From NCBI GenBank assembly GCA_023954375.1, contig JAMLIC010000013.1:124001-188000 (forward strand): 64,000 nt of DNA, read 5' to 3'. The position numbers and the translations under genes are program-made. The notes beneath the pieces were generated by a model. The model did not search any database. It worked only from the letters and a program-made list of their open reading frames with translations, and was not told where the DNA came from. The stretch comes from Planctomycetota bacterium. GTDB lineage: Bacteria; Planctomycetota; J058. Below, in pieces: positions 50,435 to 59,336 of this stretch (the stretch's first letter is position 1; each line of letters begins with the position of its first letter).

Positions 50435-52099
50435 CTACTCGGCCGGCTCCTTCCACAGGTACTTGAACGGGTGCTGGTCGCGGACGTTCTCGTACCAGCC
50501 GCCGACCGTCTCCTTGAGCAGCCCCTTGTTCACGTAGATGTAGAGGGGCAGGACGGGCATCTCCTGCTCGATGAGGATGCGCTCGGCCTCCTGGAAGGCG
50601 GCCATGCGCCTCTTCGGGTCGAGCTCGCGCGCGGCCTGGGCGATGAGCGCGTCGTAGCGCGCGTTCGACCAGCCCGTGTTGTTGTTGCCGCCGCCGGTGA
50701 CGAACATGTCGAGGAAGGTGTTCGGGTCCAGGTAGTCGCCGATCCAGGCCGCGCGGGCGACCTGATACTGCAGGTGCTGGACGTCGTTGAGGTAGACCTT
50801 CCACTCCGAGTTGCGCAGCGACACCGTGATCCCGAGGTTCTCGCGCCACTGCTGCACGAGGTTCTCGGCGACCATCTTGTGCGCCTCGAGCGTGTTGTAG
50901 AGCAGTTCGACCGTGGGGAAGCCCTTGCCGTCGGGGTAGCCGGCCTCGGCCAGGAGGCGGCGCGCCTGCTCGCGGTCGAAGGCGAGCCCGCGCGGCGGCT
51001 CGTAGCCCGGCATGGCGGGCGTGAACCAGGTGGCCGGGACCTGCCCCGCGCGCAGGAGGTCGCGCGTGATCGCCTCGCGGTCGATGCACAAGGACATCGC
51101 CCGCCGCACGCGCGCGTCGTCGAAGGGCTTCTTCGTCACGTTGAAGCGGTAGAAGTACGTCCCGAGGTACGGGGAGACGTAGTACTCCGGCAGGCGCTGG
51201 ATCTCGGCGAGCTTGCCCAGGGGGATGTCGTTCAGCCAGTCGCACTTGCCCTGCTGGAACAGCTTGAAGGCCGTGTCGAGGTCCTCGAGCGGCAGGGCGA
51301 CGACCTCCTGCAGCTTGACGAAGTCGCGGTCCCAGTAGTGCTCGTTCTTCGCCAGCACGATGCGCTGGTTCGGCAGCCACTCCTTGAGCTTGAACGGGCC
51401 GTTGCAGACGAGGTGCTCGGGGCGGACCCACCGGTCGCCGTGGGCGCGGATCACGCGCAGGGGCACCGGCGCGAGCGAGTCGAAGGCCGCGAGGTCGAGG
51501 AAGTAGGCGCAGGGGCGCTCGAGCGTCACGCGCAGGGTGTGGTCGTCGACCGCCTGCACGCCCACCTGCTCGAAGGCGACCGGCGGGCGCTTCACGCCGT
51601 CCGGCCCCTCGGAGCCCTGCTTGTTGTAGGCCTCGGCCCCCTTGACCGGGTAGAGCATGTAGGCGTACTGCGCCGCCGTCGCCGGCTCGAGGAGCCGCTG
51701 CCACGAGTCGCGGACGTCGCGCGCAGTCAGCGGCTGGCCGTCGCTCCACCTCGCGTCCTTCCGGATGTGGAAGGTGTAGACGAGGCCGTCGGGGCTGACC
51801 TCCCAGCGCTCGGCCACGCCCGGGACCGGCTGCAGCGTCTCGGGGTGCTGCGTGACGAGCGTCTCGAACAGGTTGCCCGTGAGCCGGTGCTCGGGCACGC
51901 CCGTGACGATCTGCGGGTCGAGCGTCTCGGGCTCGGCGCCGTTGTTGAAGGTGAAGACCTGGCGGGCCTTCTTCCAGTCGTCGGTCTCGGGCTCGAGGCT
52001 CGCCTTCCAGTCGGCCGGGAGGGGCTGCTGGGCCGGCGCCGGCGGGGCGGCCAGCGCCAGGAGGGCCAGGGCGAGCGGCAGGTGGGCGGTCCGCGGCAC
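50435..52099 (-). CDS. Oligopeptide-binding protein (OppA-type, SBP family 5)
   Basis: A 554-aa extracytoplasmic solute-binding protein. Signal peptide MPRTAHLPLALALLALAAPP with AQ cleavage. Features: FTFNNGAEPETLDPQIVTGV, TFHIRKDARWSDGQPLTARD, the DLLRAGQVPATWFTPAMPGY hinge, and the C-terminal TFLDMFVTGGGNNNTGWSNA. It binds short peptides for import through the OppB/C permeases. The GTG start is preceded by AGGAGGTGAGA, a near-perfect ribosome-binding site. Divergent from the peptidase gene at 52283. Confidence 0.93.
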   Translation of the reverse strand: MPRTAHLPLALALLALAAPPAPAQQPLPADWKASLEPETDDWKKARQVFTFNNGAEPETLDPQIVTGVPEHRLTGNLFETLVTQHPETLQPVPGVAERWEVSPDGLVYTFHIRKDARWSDGQPLTARDVRDSWQRLLEPATAAQYAYMLYPVKGAEAYNKQGSEGPDGVKRPPVAFEQVGVQAVDDHTLRVTLERPCAYFLDLAAFDSLAPVPLRVIRAHGDRWVRPEHLVCNGPFKLKEWLPNQRIVLAKNEHYWDRDFVKLQEVVALPLEDLDTAFKLFQQGKCDWLNDIPLGKLAEIQRLPEYYVSPYLGTYFYRFNVTKKPFDDARVRRAMSLCIDREAITRDLLRAGQVPATWFTPAMPGYEPPRGLAFDREQARRLLAEAGYPDGKGFPTVELLYNTLEAHKMVAENLVQQWRENLGITVSLRNSEWKVYLNDVQHLQYQVARAAWIGDYLDPNTFLDMFVTGGGNNNTGWSNARYDALIAQAARELDPKRRMAAFQEAERILIEQEMPVLPLYIYVNKGLLKETVGGWYENVRDQHPFKYLWKEPAE

Positions 52100-52282
52100 G
52101 TCTCACCTCCTGAGGGGGGCGAGACTCTAACACGCGTGCTCCGGGTCGCCTACGGAGCGTCGCGGCCGGCGTCCGGCGGCGGACCGCGCGGTCCGGGCGT
52201 GGAACGAACGTCACGCGCGGCGACAGGGACGCGCGAGAGAGTCACGACTTGCGGCGGCAAGCGGCGTGCTGCCCGGACCGCC

Positions 52283-53320
52283 ATGAGACGCGTCGCCGCG
52301 CTCGCGCTCCTGGTCTTCTTCCTCGCCGCGCCCGCGCGGGCGGACGTCGTGACCGGCTTCGACCCGGCCCTCGACGGGCCGCGCTTCCCGAACACGGGCG
52401 ACTACGCCTCGGTCGGCAACTGCTGGGGGATGGCCCTCCTGGCGATCGACAACTACCTGCGCCGGCGCGCGGGCGAGGCGCCATCGGCCGGCGCGGTCAT
52501 CGCCTTCCCCGAGGAGGGCCATCTGCCCGACCAGGCGGCCGCGTCGGCCGTCAACGCCCGCGCCACCGAGGACGACCTGGCGCGCGTGTGGGCCGGGCGC
52601 CGCCCCGCCGACGACCCGGCCCCGATCCTCGCGGCGCTGGAGCGGATCGGCCGCACGGGCGTCCCCGAGGTGCTCGCCTTCTGGACCCCCGGCGGCGGGC
52701 ACACGGTCGTCGTCTACGGCCAGCGGGACGGCGCCCTCCTCACCTACGACCCCAACTTCCCGGGCGAGGCGATCGCCTGGCCGTTCGACCCCGCCCGCGG
52801 CCTCGGCCGGCACCCGCGCGAGGCCCGCGACCCGGCCATGTACGCCGACGTCGAGGCCGTCCGGGCGATCCCCTTCCACGAGCACGGCGCGGTCGCCGCC
52901 CTGCCCGAGGTGCGCGCGGCCTGCGACGCCGCCGCGCCGGTGTGCATGGACCGCTTCGCGCCGGTCGAGGTCGCCGTGCGGCCGGGGCCGGGCGGCCTCG
53001 TCGAGGTCACGGGCCGGGTCGGGCGCGGTCGCGAGGTCGACGACCACGGCGCGCCCACCTCGCCGCCGGCCTACGTGTGGCTGGCGGTCGACGGGCAGCC
53101 CGTGACGTCGGTGAACCTCGACGCCCAGGGCCGCTTCCGCGCGCGCCTGCCGCGCGGCACGCTGGCCCCCGGCGGCCACGTGCGCGTCGTGGCGCTCTCC
53201 GACGACGGCCGCCTGGCCGGCTTCGCCGACGCCCACCGCCCGGCGGCGACGACGCGCGAGCCGGCGCGCGGGGTGGGCCTCGCCCGGACGCTGGCCGAGG
53301 CGACCACCAGAGCACCTTGA
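52283..53320 (+). CDS. Secreted cysteine-peptidase-like protein (C39/papain-type)
   Basis: A 345-aa protein with a signal peptide (MRRVAALALLVFFLAAPARA). Residues about 30-210 look like a C39/papain-like fold: GNCWGMALLAIDNYL with Cys47, the His in GGGHTVVVYG, and an Asp in LLTYDPNFPG. A second domain (about 230-335) is beta-sandwich-like (PVEVAVRPGPGGLVEVTGRV, APTSPPAYVWLAVDGQPVT). It may digest peptides that the divergent Opp system imports; that link is inference. Confidence 0.75.
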   Translation: MRRVAALALLVFFLAAPARADVVTGFDPALDGPRFPNTGDYASVGNCWGMALLAIDNYLRRRAGEAPSAGAVIAFPEEGHLPDQAAASAVNARATEDDLARVWAGRRPADDPAPILAALERIGRTGVPEVLAFWTPGGGHTVVVYGQRDGALLTYDPNFPGEAIAWPFDPARGLGRHPREARDPAMYADVEAVRAIPFHEHGAVAALPEVRAACDAAAPVCMDRFAPVEVAVRPGPGGLVEVTGRVGRGREVDDHGAPTSPPAYVWLAVDGQPVTSVNLDAQGRFRARLPRGTLAPGGHVRVVALSDDGRLAGFADAHRPAATTREPARGVGLARTLAEATTRAP

Positions 53321-53520
53321 AGTAGTGCGCCGCCGGGATCCCCCGGTCGAAGCCCACCTGCTCGTAGGCCCGGCGCGCCGGGGCGTGGGCGGCGTCGCCG
53401 CCCGTGCCGACGTAGGCGACCCGCGCCCCGCGCGCGGCGAGGTCCCGAGCGCGTGGGCGTACAGGGCCATGCCGACCCCCTGGCCCTGCCCGGCGTCGGC
53501 CCGGGGGGCCGCGCTTACAA
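53300..53520 (-). pseudogene. Remnant of a GNAT acetyltransferase, truncated and frameshifted
   Basis: On the minus strand one frame reads GQGQGVGMALYAHAL, the acetyl-CoA-binding loop of a GNAT protein. The next frame continues with DLAARGARVAYVGTGGDA, then RRAYEQVGFDRGIPAAHYFK, the last strands of that fold. A one-base shift at about 53440-53450 splits the two. The N-terminal half is missing, and no stop follows the fold. It sits between the secreted peptidase and the ABC-F gene. Limits are approximate. Confidence 0.6.
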
Positions 53521-53529
53521 TCCCCCCCG

Positions 53530-55470
53530 ATGCTCTCCGTCGAGAACCTCTTCGTCCGCTTCGGCGAGCGCCCGCTCTTCGACGGGATCACGCTCCGCGT
53601 CAACGACGGCCAGCGCGTGGCCCTCGCCGGCCGCAACGGGCAGGGCAAGTCGACGCTCATGAAGGTGGTCGCGGGGCAGCAGGCGCCCGAGCGCGGGCAG
53701 GTGTCGCTCGCCAAGGGGCGGACCGTCGGCTACCTGCCGCAGGACGTGCGCCCGCCCGAGGACGACCGGACCGTGCTCGAGGAGGCGCTCTCGGGCAAGG
53801 CCGAGGTCGTGCGCCTCGAGCAGGAGGTGCGCCGCCTGACCCACGCGCTCGGCGAGCGCCCCGACGACCAGGGGTTGCTCGCCCGTTACGGCAAGGCGCA
53901 GGCGGCCTACGAGGCGCTCGGCGGCTACGCGGCCGAGGCGCGCGCGAAGGAGGTGCTCGCCGGGCTGGGCTTCTCGCAGGCCCGGATCGACGGGCCGCTG
54001 CGCGAGCTCTCGGGCGGCTGGCTCATGCGCTCGCAGCTCGCCCGGCTGCTCCTCATGGCGCCCGACCTCCTGCTCCTCGACGAGCCGACGAACCACCTCG
54101 ACATCGAGACCCGCGAGTGGCTGCTCGAGTTCCTGCGCGGCTTCCCGGGCGCGATCGTCCTCACCAGCCACGACCGCTTCTTCCTCGACGCCCTGGTCTC
54201 GAAGGTCTACGAGCTCGAGTCGGGGCGCCTCGAGGTCTACACCGGCAACTACAGCGCCTACGAGGTGGAGAAGCGGGAGCGCCTCGAGCGGCTCAAGGCG
54301 TCCTACGCCAAGCAGCAGGCCTACCTGCGCCAGCAGGAGGAGTTCATCGAGAAGAACCGCGCCCGGGCGGCGACGGCGAGCAACGTCCAGAGCCGGATCA
54401 AGCAGCTGGAGAAGATCGAGAAGATCGAGCTGCCCCCCGAGGCGCCGCAGGACATCCGCCTGCGCTTCCCCGAGCCGCCCTCGTCGGGCGCCGTCGTCGT
54501 GCGCTGCCAGGGCGTGGGCAAGGCCTACGGCGCCACCGAGGTCTTCCGCGGCCTCGACCTCGAGCTCGAGGCCGGCGCGCGGCTGGCGGTCGTCGGCGTC
54601 AACGGCGCGGGCAAGTCGACCTTCCTGCGCCTCGTCGCCGGCAAGGACCAGCCCTCCGAGGGGACGCTCACGCTCGGCCACAACGTCTCGATCCAGTACT
54701 TCTCGCAGTACGAGGACGACCTCCCCGACCCGTCGTGGAACCTCGTGCAGGCGCTCGAGGCGGTGGCCCCGAAGGACGCCACGATCGGCCGGCTGCGCAC
54801 CGTCCTCGGCTGCTTCCTCTTCTCGGGCGACGACGCCGAGAAGCGCCTCGGCGTGCTCTCGGGCGGCGAGCGGGCGCGCATGAAGCTCGCGCGCATGCTG
54901 CTGCGGCCGAGCAACCTGCTCGTCCTCGACGAGCCCACGAACCACCTCGACCTGCACAGCAAGGACCTCCTGCTGGCGGCCATGGCCGACTTCTCCGGCA
55001 CGTCGGTCTTCGTCTCGCACGACCGGCAGTTCCTGGCGGCGCTCGCCACGCACGTGCTCGAGTTCCGCGACGGCCGGGCGACGCTCTTCCCCTGCGGCTA
55101 CGAGCAGTACCGCTGGCGCGTGGCCCAGGACCAGAAGGCGGCGCAGGCGGCGGCCGCGGCGAAGGCCGCCCAGGCCGCGCCGGCGAAGGCGACCCCGACC
55201 CGGGCCGACGACCGCGAGGCCGCGCGCGAGCGACAGAAGGAGCTGCGCCGGCTCGAGAAGCAGGTGCAGGCGCTCGAGCAGCGGCTCGAGGGGCAGGAGG
55301 CGCGCATCCAGGAGCTCGAGGCGCTCATGAGCCAGCCCGGCTTCTTCGAGGCGCCCGAGCGCAGCACGCCGGCCGTCGCCGAGCACCGGGCGCTCAAGGA
55401 CGAGGTCGCCCGCGGCTACGAGGCGCTCGAGGCGGCGATGCTCGAGCTGGAGGCGGCGCAGGGCGGGTGA
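53530..55470 (+). CDS. ABC-F family ATPase (translation-associated)
   Basis: A 646-aa cytoplasmic protein with two ABC domains and no membrane domain. ABC1 has GRNGQGKST and LSGGWLMRSQLARL; ABC2 has GVNGAGKST and LSGGERARMKLAR, with DEPTNHLD in both. The inter-domain linker (about 230-320: YSAYEVEKRERLERLKASYA) is the P-site tRNA interaction motif. The C-terminus is a long coiled coil (REAARERQKELRRLEKQVQA). Members act on stalled ribosomes (EttA/Uup/YfmR-like) or give antibiotic resistance. No drug gene is near. Confidence 0.92.
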   Translation: MLSVENLFVRFGERPLFDGITLRVNDGQRVALAGRNGQGKSTLMKVVAGQQAPERGQVSLAKGRTVGYLPQDVRPPEDDRTVLEEALSGKAEVVRLEQEVRRLTHALGERPDDQGLLARYGKAQAAYEALGGYAAEARAKEVLAGLGFSQARIDGPLRELSGGWLMRSQLARLLLMAPDLLLLDEPTNHLDIETREWLLEFLRGFPGAIVLTSHDRFFLDALVSKVYELESGRLEVYTGNYSAYEVEKRERLERLKASYAKQQAYLRQQEEFIEKNRARAATASNVQSRIKQLEKIEKIELPPEAPQDIRLRFPEPPSSGAVVVRCQGVGKAYGATEVFRGLDLELEAGARLAVVGVNGAGKSTFLRLVAGKDQPSEGTLTLGHNVSIQYFSQYEDDLPDPSWNLVQALEAVAPKDATIGRLRTVLGCFLFSGDDAEKRLGVLSGGERARMKLARMLLRPSNLLVLDEPTNHLDLHSKDLLLAAMADFSGTSVFVSHDRQFLAALATHVLEFRDGRATLFPCGYEQYRWRVAQDQKAAQAAAAAKAAQAAPAKATPTRADDREAARERQKELRRLEKQVQALEQRLEGQEARIQELEALMSQPGFFEAPERSTPAVAEHRALKDEVARGYEALEAAMLELEAAQGG

Positions 55471-55547
55471 GCCGCGGCGCCGCCGCCCACCGGTAGGCGC
55501 AGGGTAACCGCGCCGCTACACTCTCCGGCCCCCCGAGGAGGCCCCCC

Positions 55548-57590
55548 ATGAGCACCACCGCCACCGAGTTCGGCGCCGCCGCCACGGGCGAGCAGCTCGA
55601 GCAGCTCGCCGCCGACACGCTGCGCGTCCTGGCCATGGACGCCGTGCAGAAGGCCGACTCGGGCCACCCCGGCATGCCCATGGGCATGGCCGACGCGGCG
55701 CACCTGCTCTGGACGGAGTTCCTGCGCCTCGATCCGCGCGAGCCGCGCTGGCTCGGGCGCGACCGCTTCGTCCTCTCGGCCGGCCACGGCTCCATGCTCC
55801 TCTACGGGCTCATGCACCTGGCCGGCTTCGAGGAGCTGACGCTGGAGGAGCTGACGCGCTTCCGCCAGCTCCACAGCAAGACCCCGGGCCACCCGGAGAG
55901 CTTCGTCACGGCCGGCGTCGAGACGACGACGGGCCCGCTCGGGCAGGGCTTCGCCAACGCGGTCGGCATGGCCATGGCCGAGCGGCACCTCGTGGCCCGC
56001 TTCCCCGAGGCGGCCGACGTGCTCGCGCAGCGGACGTTCGTGATCTGCGGCGACGGCGACCTCATGGAGGGGATCTCGTCCGAGGCGGCCAGCCTGGCCG
56101 GCCACCTGGGGCTCTCGCGGCTGGTCGTGCTCTACGACGACAACGAGATCTCGATCGACGGGTCGACGGCGCTGGCCTTCTCCGAGGACGTCCTGCGCCG
56201 CTTCGAGGGGCACGGCTGGCGCACCGACCGCGTCGACGGCCACGACCGCGCCGCGGTGCGCCGGGCCGTCGAGGCGGCGCTGGCCCAGGACGAGCGGCCC
56301 AGCCTGATCGCCTGCCGGACGGTGATCGGCAAGGGCGCGCCGACCAAGGCCGGCACGGCCAAGGCCCACGGCGAGCCGCTGGGCCAGAAGGAGCTCGAGG
56401 CCACCAAGCAGGGCATGGGCTGGCCGCCCGAGCCGTTCCTCGTCCCGGGCGCGGTGCGCGAGCGCTGGGCGCGGCGCCAGGCCGAGTGGCGCGCCGAGCG
56501 GGCGCGCTGGGACGAGGCCTTCGGGGCGCTCGAGCGCGCTCACCCGCAGACGGCGGCGACCCTGCGCCGCTGGTTCTCGGGCGCGGCGCCCGACCTCTCG
56601 GGCGTGACGTGGCCCGCCTTCAAGCCGGGCGACAAGGACGCCACGCGCGGCTCGTCGGGCAAGGTGCTCCAGGCCCTGTGCGAGGGCGTGCCCAACCTGA
56701 TCGGCGGCAGCGCCGACCTGACGCCGTCGACCAAGACCTACATGACCGCCGGCGGCGGCGACTTCGAGCGCGGCAACCCCGCCGGGCGCAACCTGCGCTT
56801 CGGGGTGCGCGAGCACGCCATGGGCGCCGTGATGAACGGCATGGCGCTGCACGGGGCGCTGATCCCCTTCGGCGCCACGTTCCTCACCTTCACCGACTAC
56901 GCCCGCCCGGCCATGCGCCTGGGCGCGCTCATGGGCACGCGGACCGTCTACGTGATGACCCACGACAGCATCTTCCTGGGCGAGGACGGCCCGACCCACC
57001 AGCCGGTCGAGCACCTCATGGCCCTGCGCGTGATCCCGGGCATGCGGCTGATCCGCCCGGCCGACGCGGCCGAGACGGCGCTCGCCTGGCGCATGGCCCT
57101 CGAGCACGAGGGGCCCACGGTGCTCGCGCTGACCCGCCAGAACGTGCCCGTGCTCGACCGCGCCACCCACGGCGACGCCGAGGGGACGCTGCGCGGCGGC
57201 TACGTCCTGTGGGAGCGCGGCGGCCAGGAGCCGCAGGTCGTGCTCGTGGCCACGGGCTCCGAGGTCCACGTGGCGCTCGACGTCGCGCGCGCCCTGCACC
57301 AGGACGACGGCCGCGCCGTGCGCGTCGTCTCGCTCCCCTGCTGGGAGGTGTTCGAGCAGCAGGAGCCCGCCTACCGCGAGGCCGTGCTCCCGCCCGCCTG
57401 CGGCGCCCGCGTGTCGATCGAGGCCGGCGTGACCTTCGGCTGGGAGCGCTACACGGGCGAGCTGGGCCTCAGGATCGGCGTCGACCGCTTCGGGGCCTCG
57501 GCGCCGGCGTCGACGCTGGCCGAGCACTTCGGGCTGAGCCCGGGGCAGGTGCTGCAGCGGGTGCGGGAGTACCTCGCGACGGTCCCTTGA
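55548..57590 (+). CDS. tkt: Transketolase
   Basis: A ThDP-dependent enzyme of the pentose phosphate pathway that moves two-carbon units between sugar phosphates. Length 680 aa. Key motifs: KADSGHPGMPMGMAD (substrate His), GPLGQGFANAVGMAMAE, CGDGDLMEGISSEAASLAGH (ThDP/Mg), LTPSTKTY and FGVREHAMGAVMNGMALHG (catalytic Glu), then GEDGPTHQPVEHLMALR. ATG follows GAGGAGG. Confidence 0.96.
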   Translation: MSTTATEFGAAATGEQLEQLAADTLRVLAMDAVQKADSGHPGMPMGMADAAHLLWTEFLRLDPREPRWLGRDRFVLSAGHGSMLLYGLMHLAGFEELTLEELTRFRQLHSKTPGHPESFVTAGVETTTGPLGQGFANAVGMAMAERHLVARFPEAADVLAQRTFVICGDGDLMEGISSEAASLAGHLGLSRLVVLYDDNEISIDGSTALAFSEDVLRRFEGHGWRTDRVDGHDRAAVRRAVEAALAQDERPSLIACRTVIGKGAPTKAGTAKAHGEPLGQKELEATKQGMGWPPEPFLVPGAVRERWARRQAEWRAERARWDEAFGALERAHPQTAATLRRWFSGAAPDLSGVTWPAFKPGDKDATRGSSGKVLQALCEGVPNLIGGSADLTPSTKTYMTAGGGDFERGNPAGRNLRFGVREHAMGAVMNGMALHGALIPFGATFLTFTDYARPAMRLGALMGTRTVYVMTHDSIFLGEDGPTHQPVEHLMALRVIPGMRLIRPADAAETALAWRMALEHEGPTVLALTRQNVPVLDRATHGDAEGTLRGGYVLWERGGQEPQVVLVATGSEVHVALDVARALHQDDGRAVRVVSLPCWEVFEQQEPAYREAVLPPACGARVSIEAGVTFGWERYTGELGLRIGVDRFGASAPASTLAEHFGLSPGQVLQRVREYLATVP

Positions 57591-57633
57591 GGCCCGAGCA
57601 CCGGCCTCGGCGCGCCGTGGTACAACGGAGCCC

Positions 57634-59070
57634 GTGACGCCGGACGACCCGCCGCCCGCCCCACCGCGCCCCTCCCTCCCCGCCGCCGCGCGCTGGGCGC
57701 TCGCCGGGCTGCTCGCCGCCCCGCTGGTGGTCTTCCTCCACCAGGGGTCCATGCTCCACGTGCCGGAGGCCGCGGGGGCCAACAGCCTCGCGGCCATGGC
57801 CGAGGTGCGCCAGGTGATCCTCGACCGGTGGGTCGAGCCGCCCGACGAGGCGGCGATCACCGAGGGCGCCCTGCGCGGCATGGTGCGCCACCTCGACGAG
57901 CACAGCGAGTTCATCAGCGAGGAGCAGCTGGCGCAGTTCGAGGAGGACACGACCGGCCAGTTCGGCGGGCTCGGGATCTACATCTCGCTCGAGGAGGGCC
58001 TGGTCGTGGTGATCTCGCCGATCGAGGACACGCCGGCCTTCCGCGCCGGGATCCTCCCCGGCGACGTGGTCCTGCGCATCGACGGCCGCCCCTACGAGTT
58101 CGCCACGTCGAGCGAGGCCGTCGCCGCCCTCAAGGGGGCGCCGGGTACGCGGATCACGCTCACGGTCAGGCAGGGCGACGCCGCGCCGAGGGACGTCACG
58201 CTCACCCGCGAGGTGATCCAGGTCACGTCGGTCAAGGGGACGCGGCTGCTCGACGACGAGCAGAAGGTCGGCTACGTGCGGATCACGGCCTTCAACTCGG
58301 GCACCGTGGACGAGTTCAAGGCGGCGGCGGCGCGCCTCGAGGCGGAGGGCGCCAGGGCGCTGATCCTCGACCTGCGCGGCAACCCGGGCGGCTACCTGCA
58401 CGCGGCCACCGAGGTCGCCGACCTGTTCCTCGAGAAGGGGCGCACGATCGTCGAGACGCGCGCCCGCGGCCCCGACGAGGTGTCCACGATCCGCGCCGCC
58501 GGGGCGCGGCGCGTGGCGCTGCCGACGGCCGTCCTCATCGACGGCGGCAGCGCCAGCGCGTCCGAGATCCTCGGCGGCGCGCTGGCCGACAACGGCGTCG
58601 CCACGCTGGTCGGGCAGCGGTCCTACGGGAAGGGCTCGGTGCAGAGCCTGATCTCCGTCCTCGGCGGCAGGGCGCAGCTCAAGCTCACCACCCAGCACTA
58701 CTTCACCCCGAGCGGCCGGCGGATCCACCGGGGCGACCTCCCCGCGACCGACTCCCGCTGGGGCCTCCTCCCGGACGTCGCCGTGCGCCTCGACCCGCAG
58801 CTGCGGCAGCGGCTCGCGCAGGCGGAGGCCGAGCGCGACATGGAGCGCCTGAAGGCGCTCGCGCGCCACGAGGACGCGAAGGGGCCGGACGAGCGGCTGC
58901 ACCGCGACGACCCGCAGGTCGCCGCGGCCCACGCCCACCTCGTCCGGGTCCTCGCCGGCGAGGCCAAGGTCGGACGCCAGCCCGCCCCGCCGCCGGACCT
59001 GTCGAGCGCGGCGCCGGTCGACAGCGCCACGCACGTCGACGACGAGCCGCCTCCGCCGTACGGCGAGTAG
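57634..59070 (+). CDS. S41 family carboxy-terminal processing protease
   Basis: A 478-aa periplasmic protease (CtpA/Prc-type). A short N-terminal anchor (WALAGLLAAPLVVFLHQGSM) is followed by a PDZ domain (about 105-185: GLGIYISLEEGLVVVISPIE, AGILPGDVVLRIDGRPYE) and the S41 core with DLRGNPGGYLHAATEVADLF, GGSASASEI carrying the catalytic Ser, and GQRSYGKGSVQ carrying the catalytic Lys. The long C-terminus is Pro-rich. GTG start, 43 bp after tkt. Confidence 0.92.
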   Translation: MTPDDPPPAPPRPSLPAAARWALAGLLAAPLVVFLHQGSMLHVPEAAGANSLAAMAEVRQVILDRWVEPPDEAAITEGALRGMVRHLDEHSEFISEEQLAQFEEDTTGQFGGLGIYISLEEGLVVVISPIEDTPAFRAGILPGDVVLRIDGRPYEFATSSEAVAALKGAPGTRITLTVRQGDAAPRDVTLTREVIQVTSVKGTRLLDDEQKVGYVRITAFNSGTVDEFKAAAARLEAEGARALILDLRGNPGGYLHAATEVADLFLEKGRTIVETRARGPDEVSTIRAAGARRVALPTAVLIDGGSASASEILGGALADNGVATLVGQRSYGKGSVQSLISVLGGRAQLKLTTQHYFTPSGRRIHRGDLPATDSRWGLLPDVAVRLDPQLRQRLAQAEAERDMERLKALARHEDAKGPDERLHRDDPQVAAAHAHLVRVLAGEAKVGRQPAPPPDLSSAAPVDSATHVDDEPPPPYGE

Positions 59071-59072
59071 CA

Positions 59073-59124
59073 CCGGCATGGTTCGTCGCCTTGCCGGCAC
59101 GATCCGTTCCGGAGGGGCCCCTCC
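59073..59124 (+). terminator. Double hairpin downstream of the S41 protease gene
   Basis: CCGGCA (59073-59078) pairs with TGCCGG (59092-59097), then the 14-bp palindrome GGAGGGGCCCCTCC (59111-59124). It lies 2 bp after the S41 stop; there is no U-tract, so intrinsic termination is only plausible. Confidence 0.45.
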
Positions 59125-59336
59125 TCCGAGCGCCGCAGGGCACCCGTCCGCCGCGGAGGAGTCCGCGCGGGTGGTGCGTTGGTAACAGGAGCTTCCCCGG
59201 GGCGGCCGATTCCGCAGGCGCCCGCGCGAGCGAGTTCGCGCGCTGGCCGCTGGCTGCGCGCGAAACTCACGTGCCCACCATGCTCGGGGGTTTGGCGCGT
59301 CGTTTGTTGATCGGCGGCGCGGAGACGAGCCCGAGC

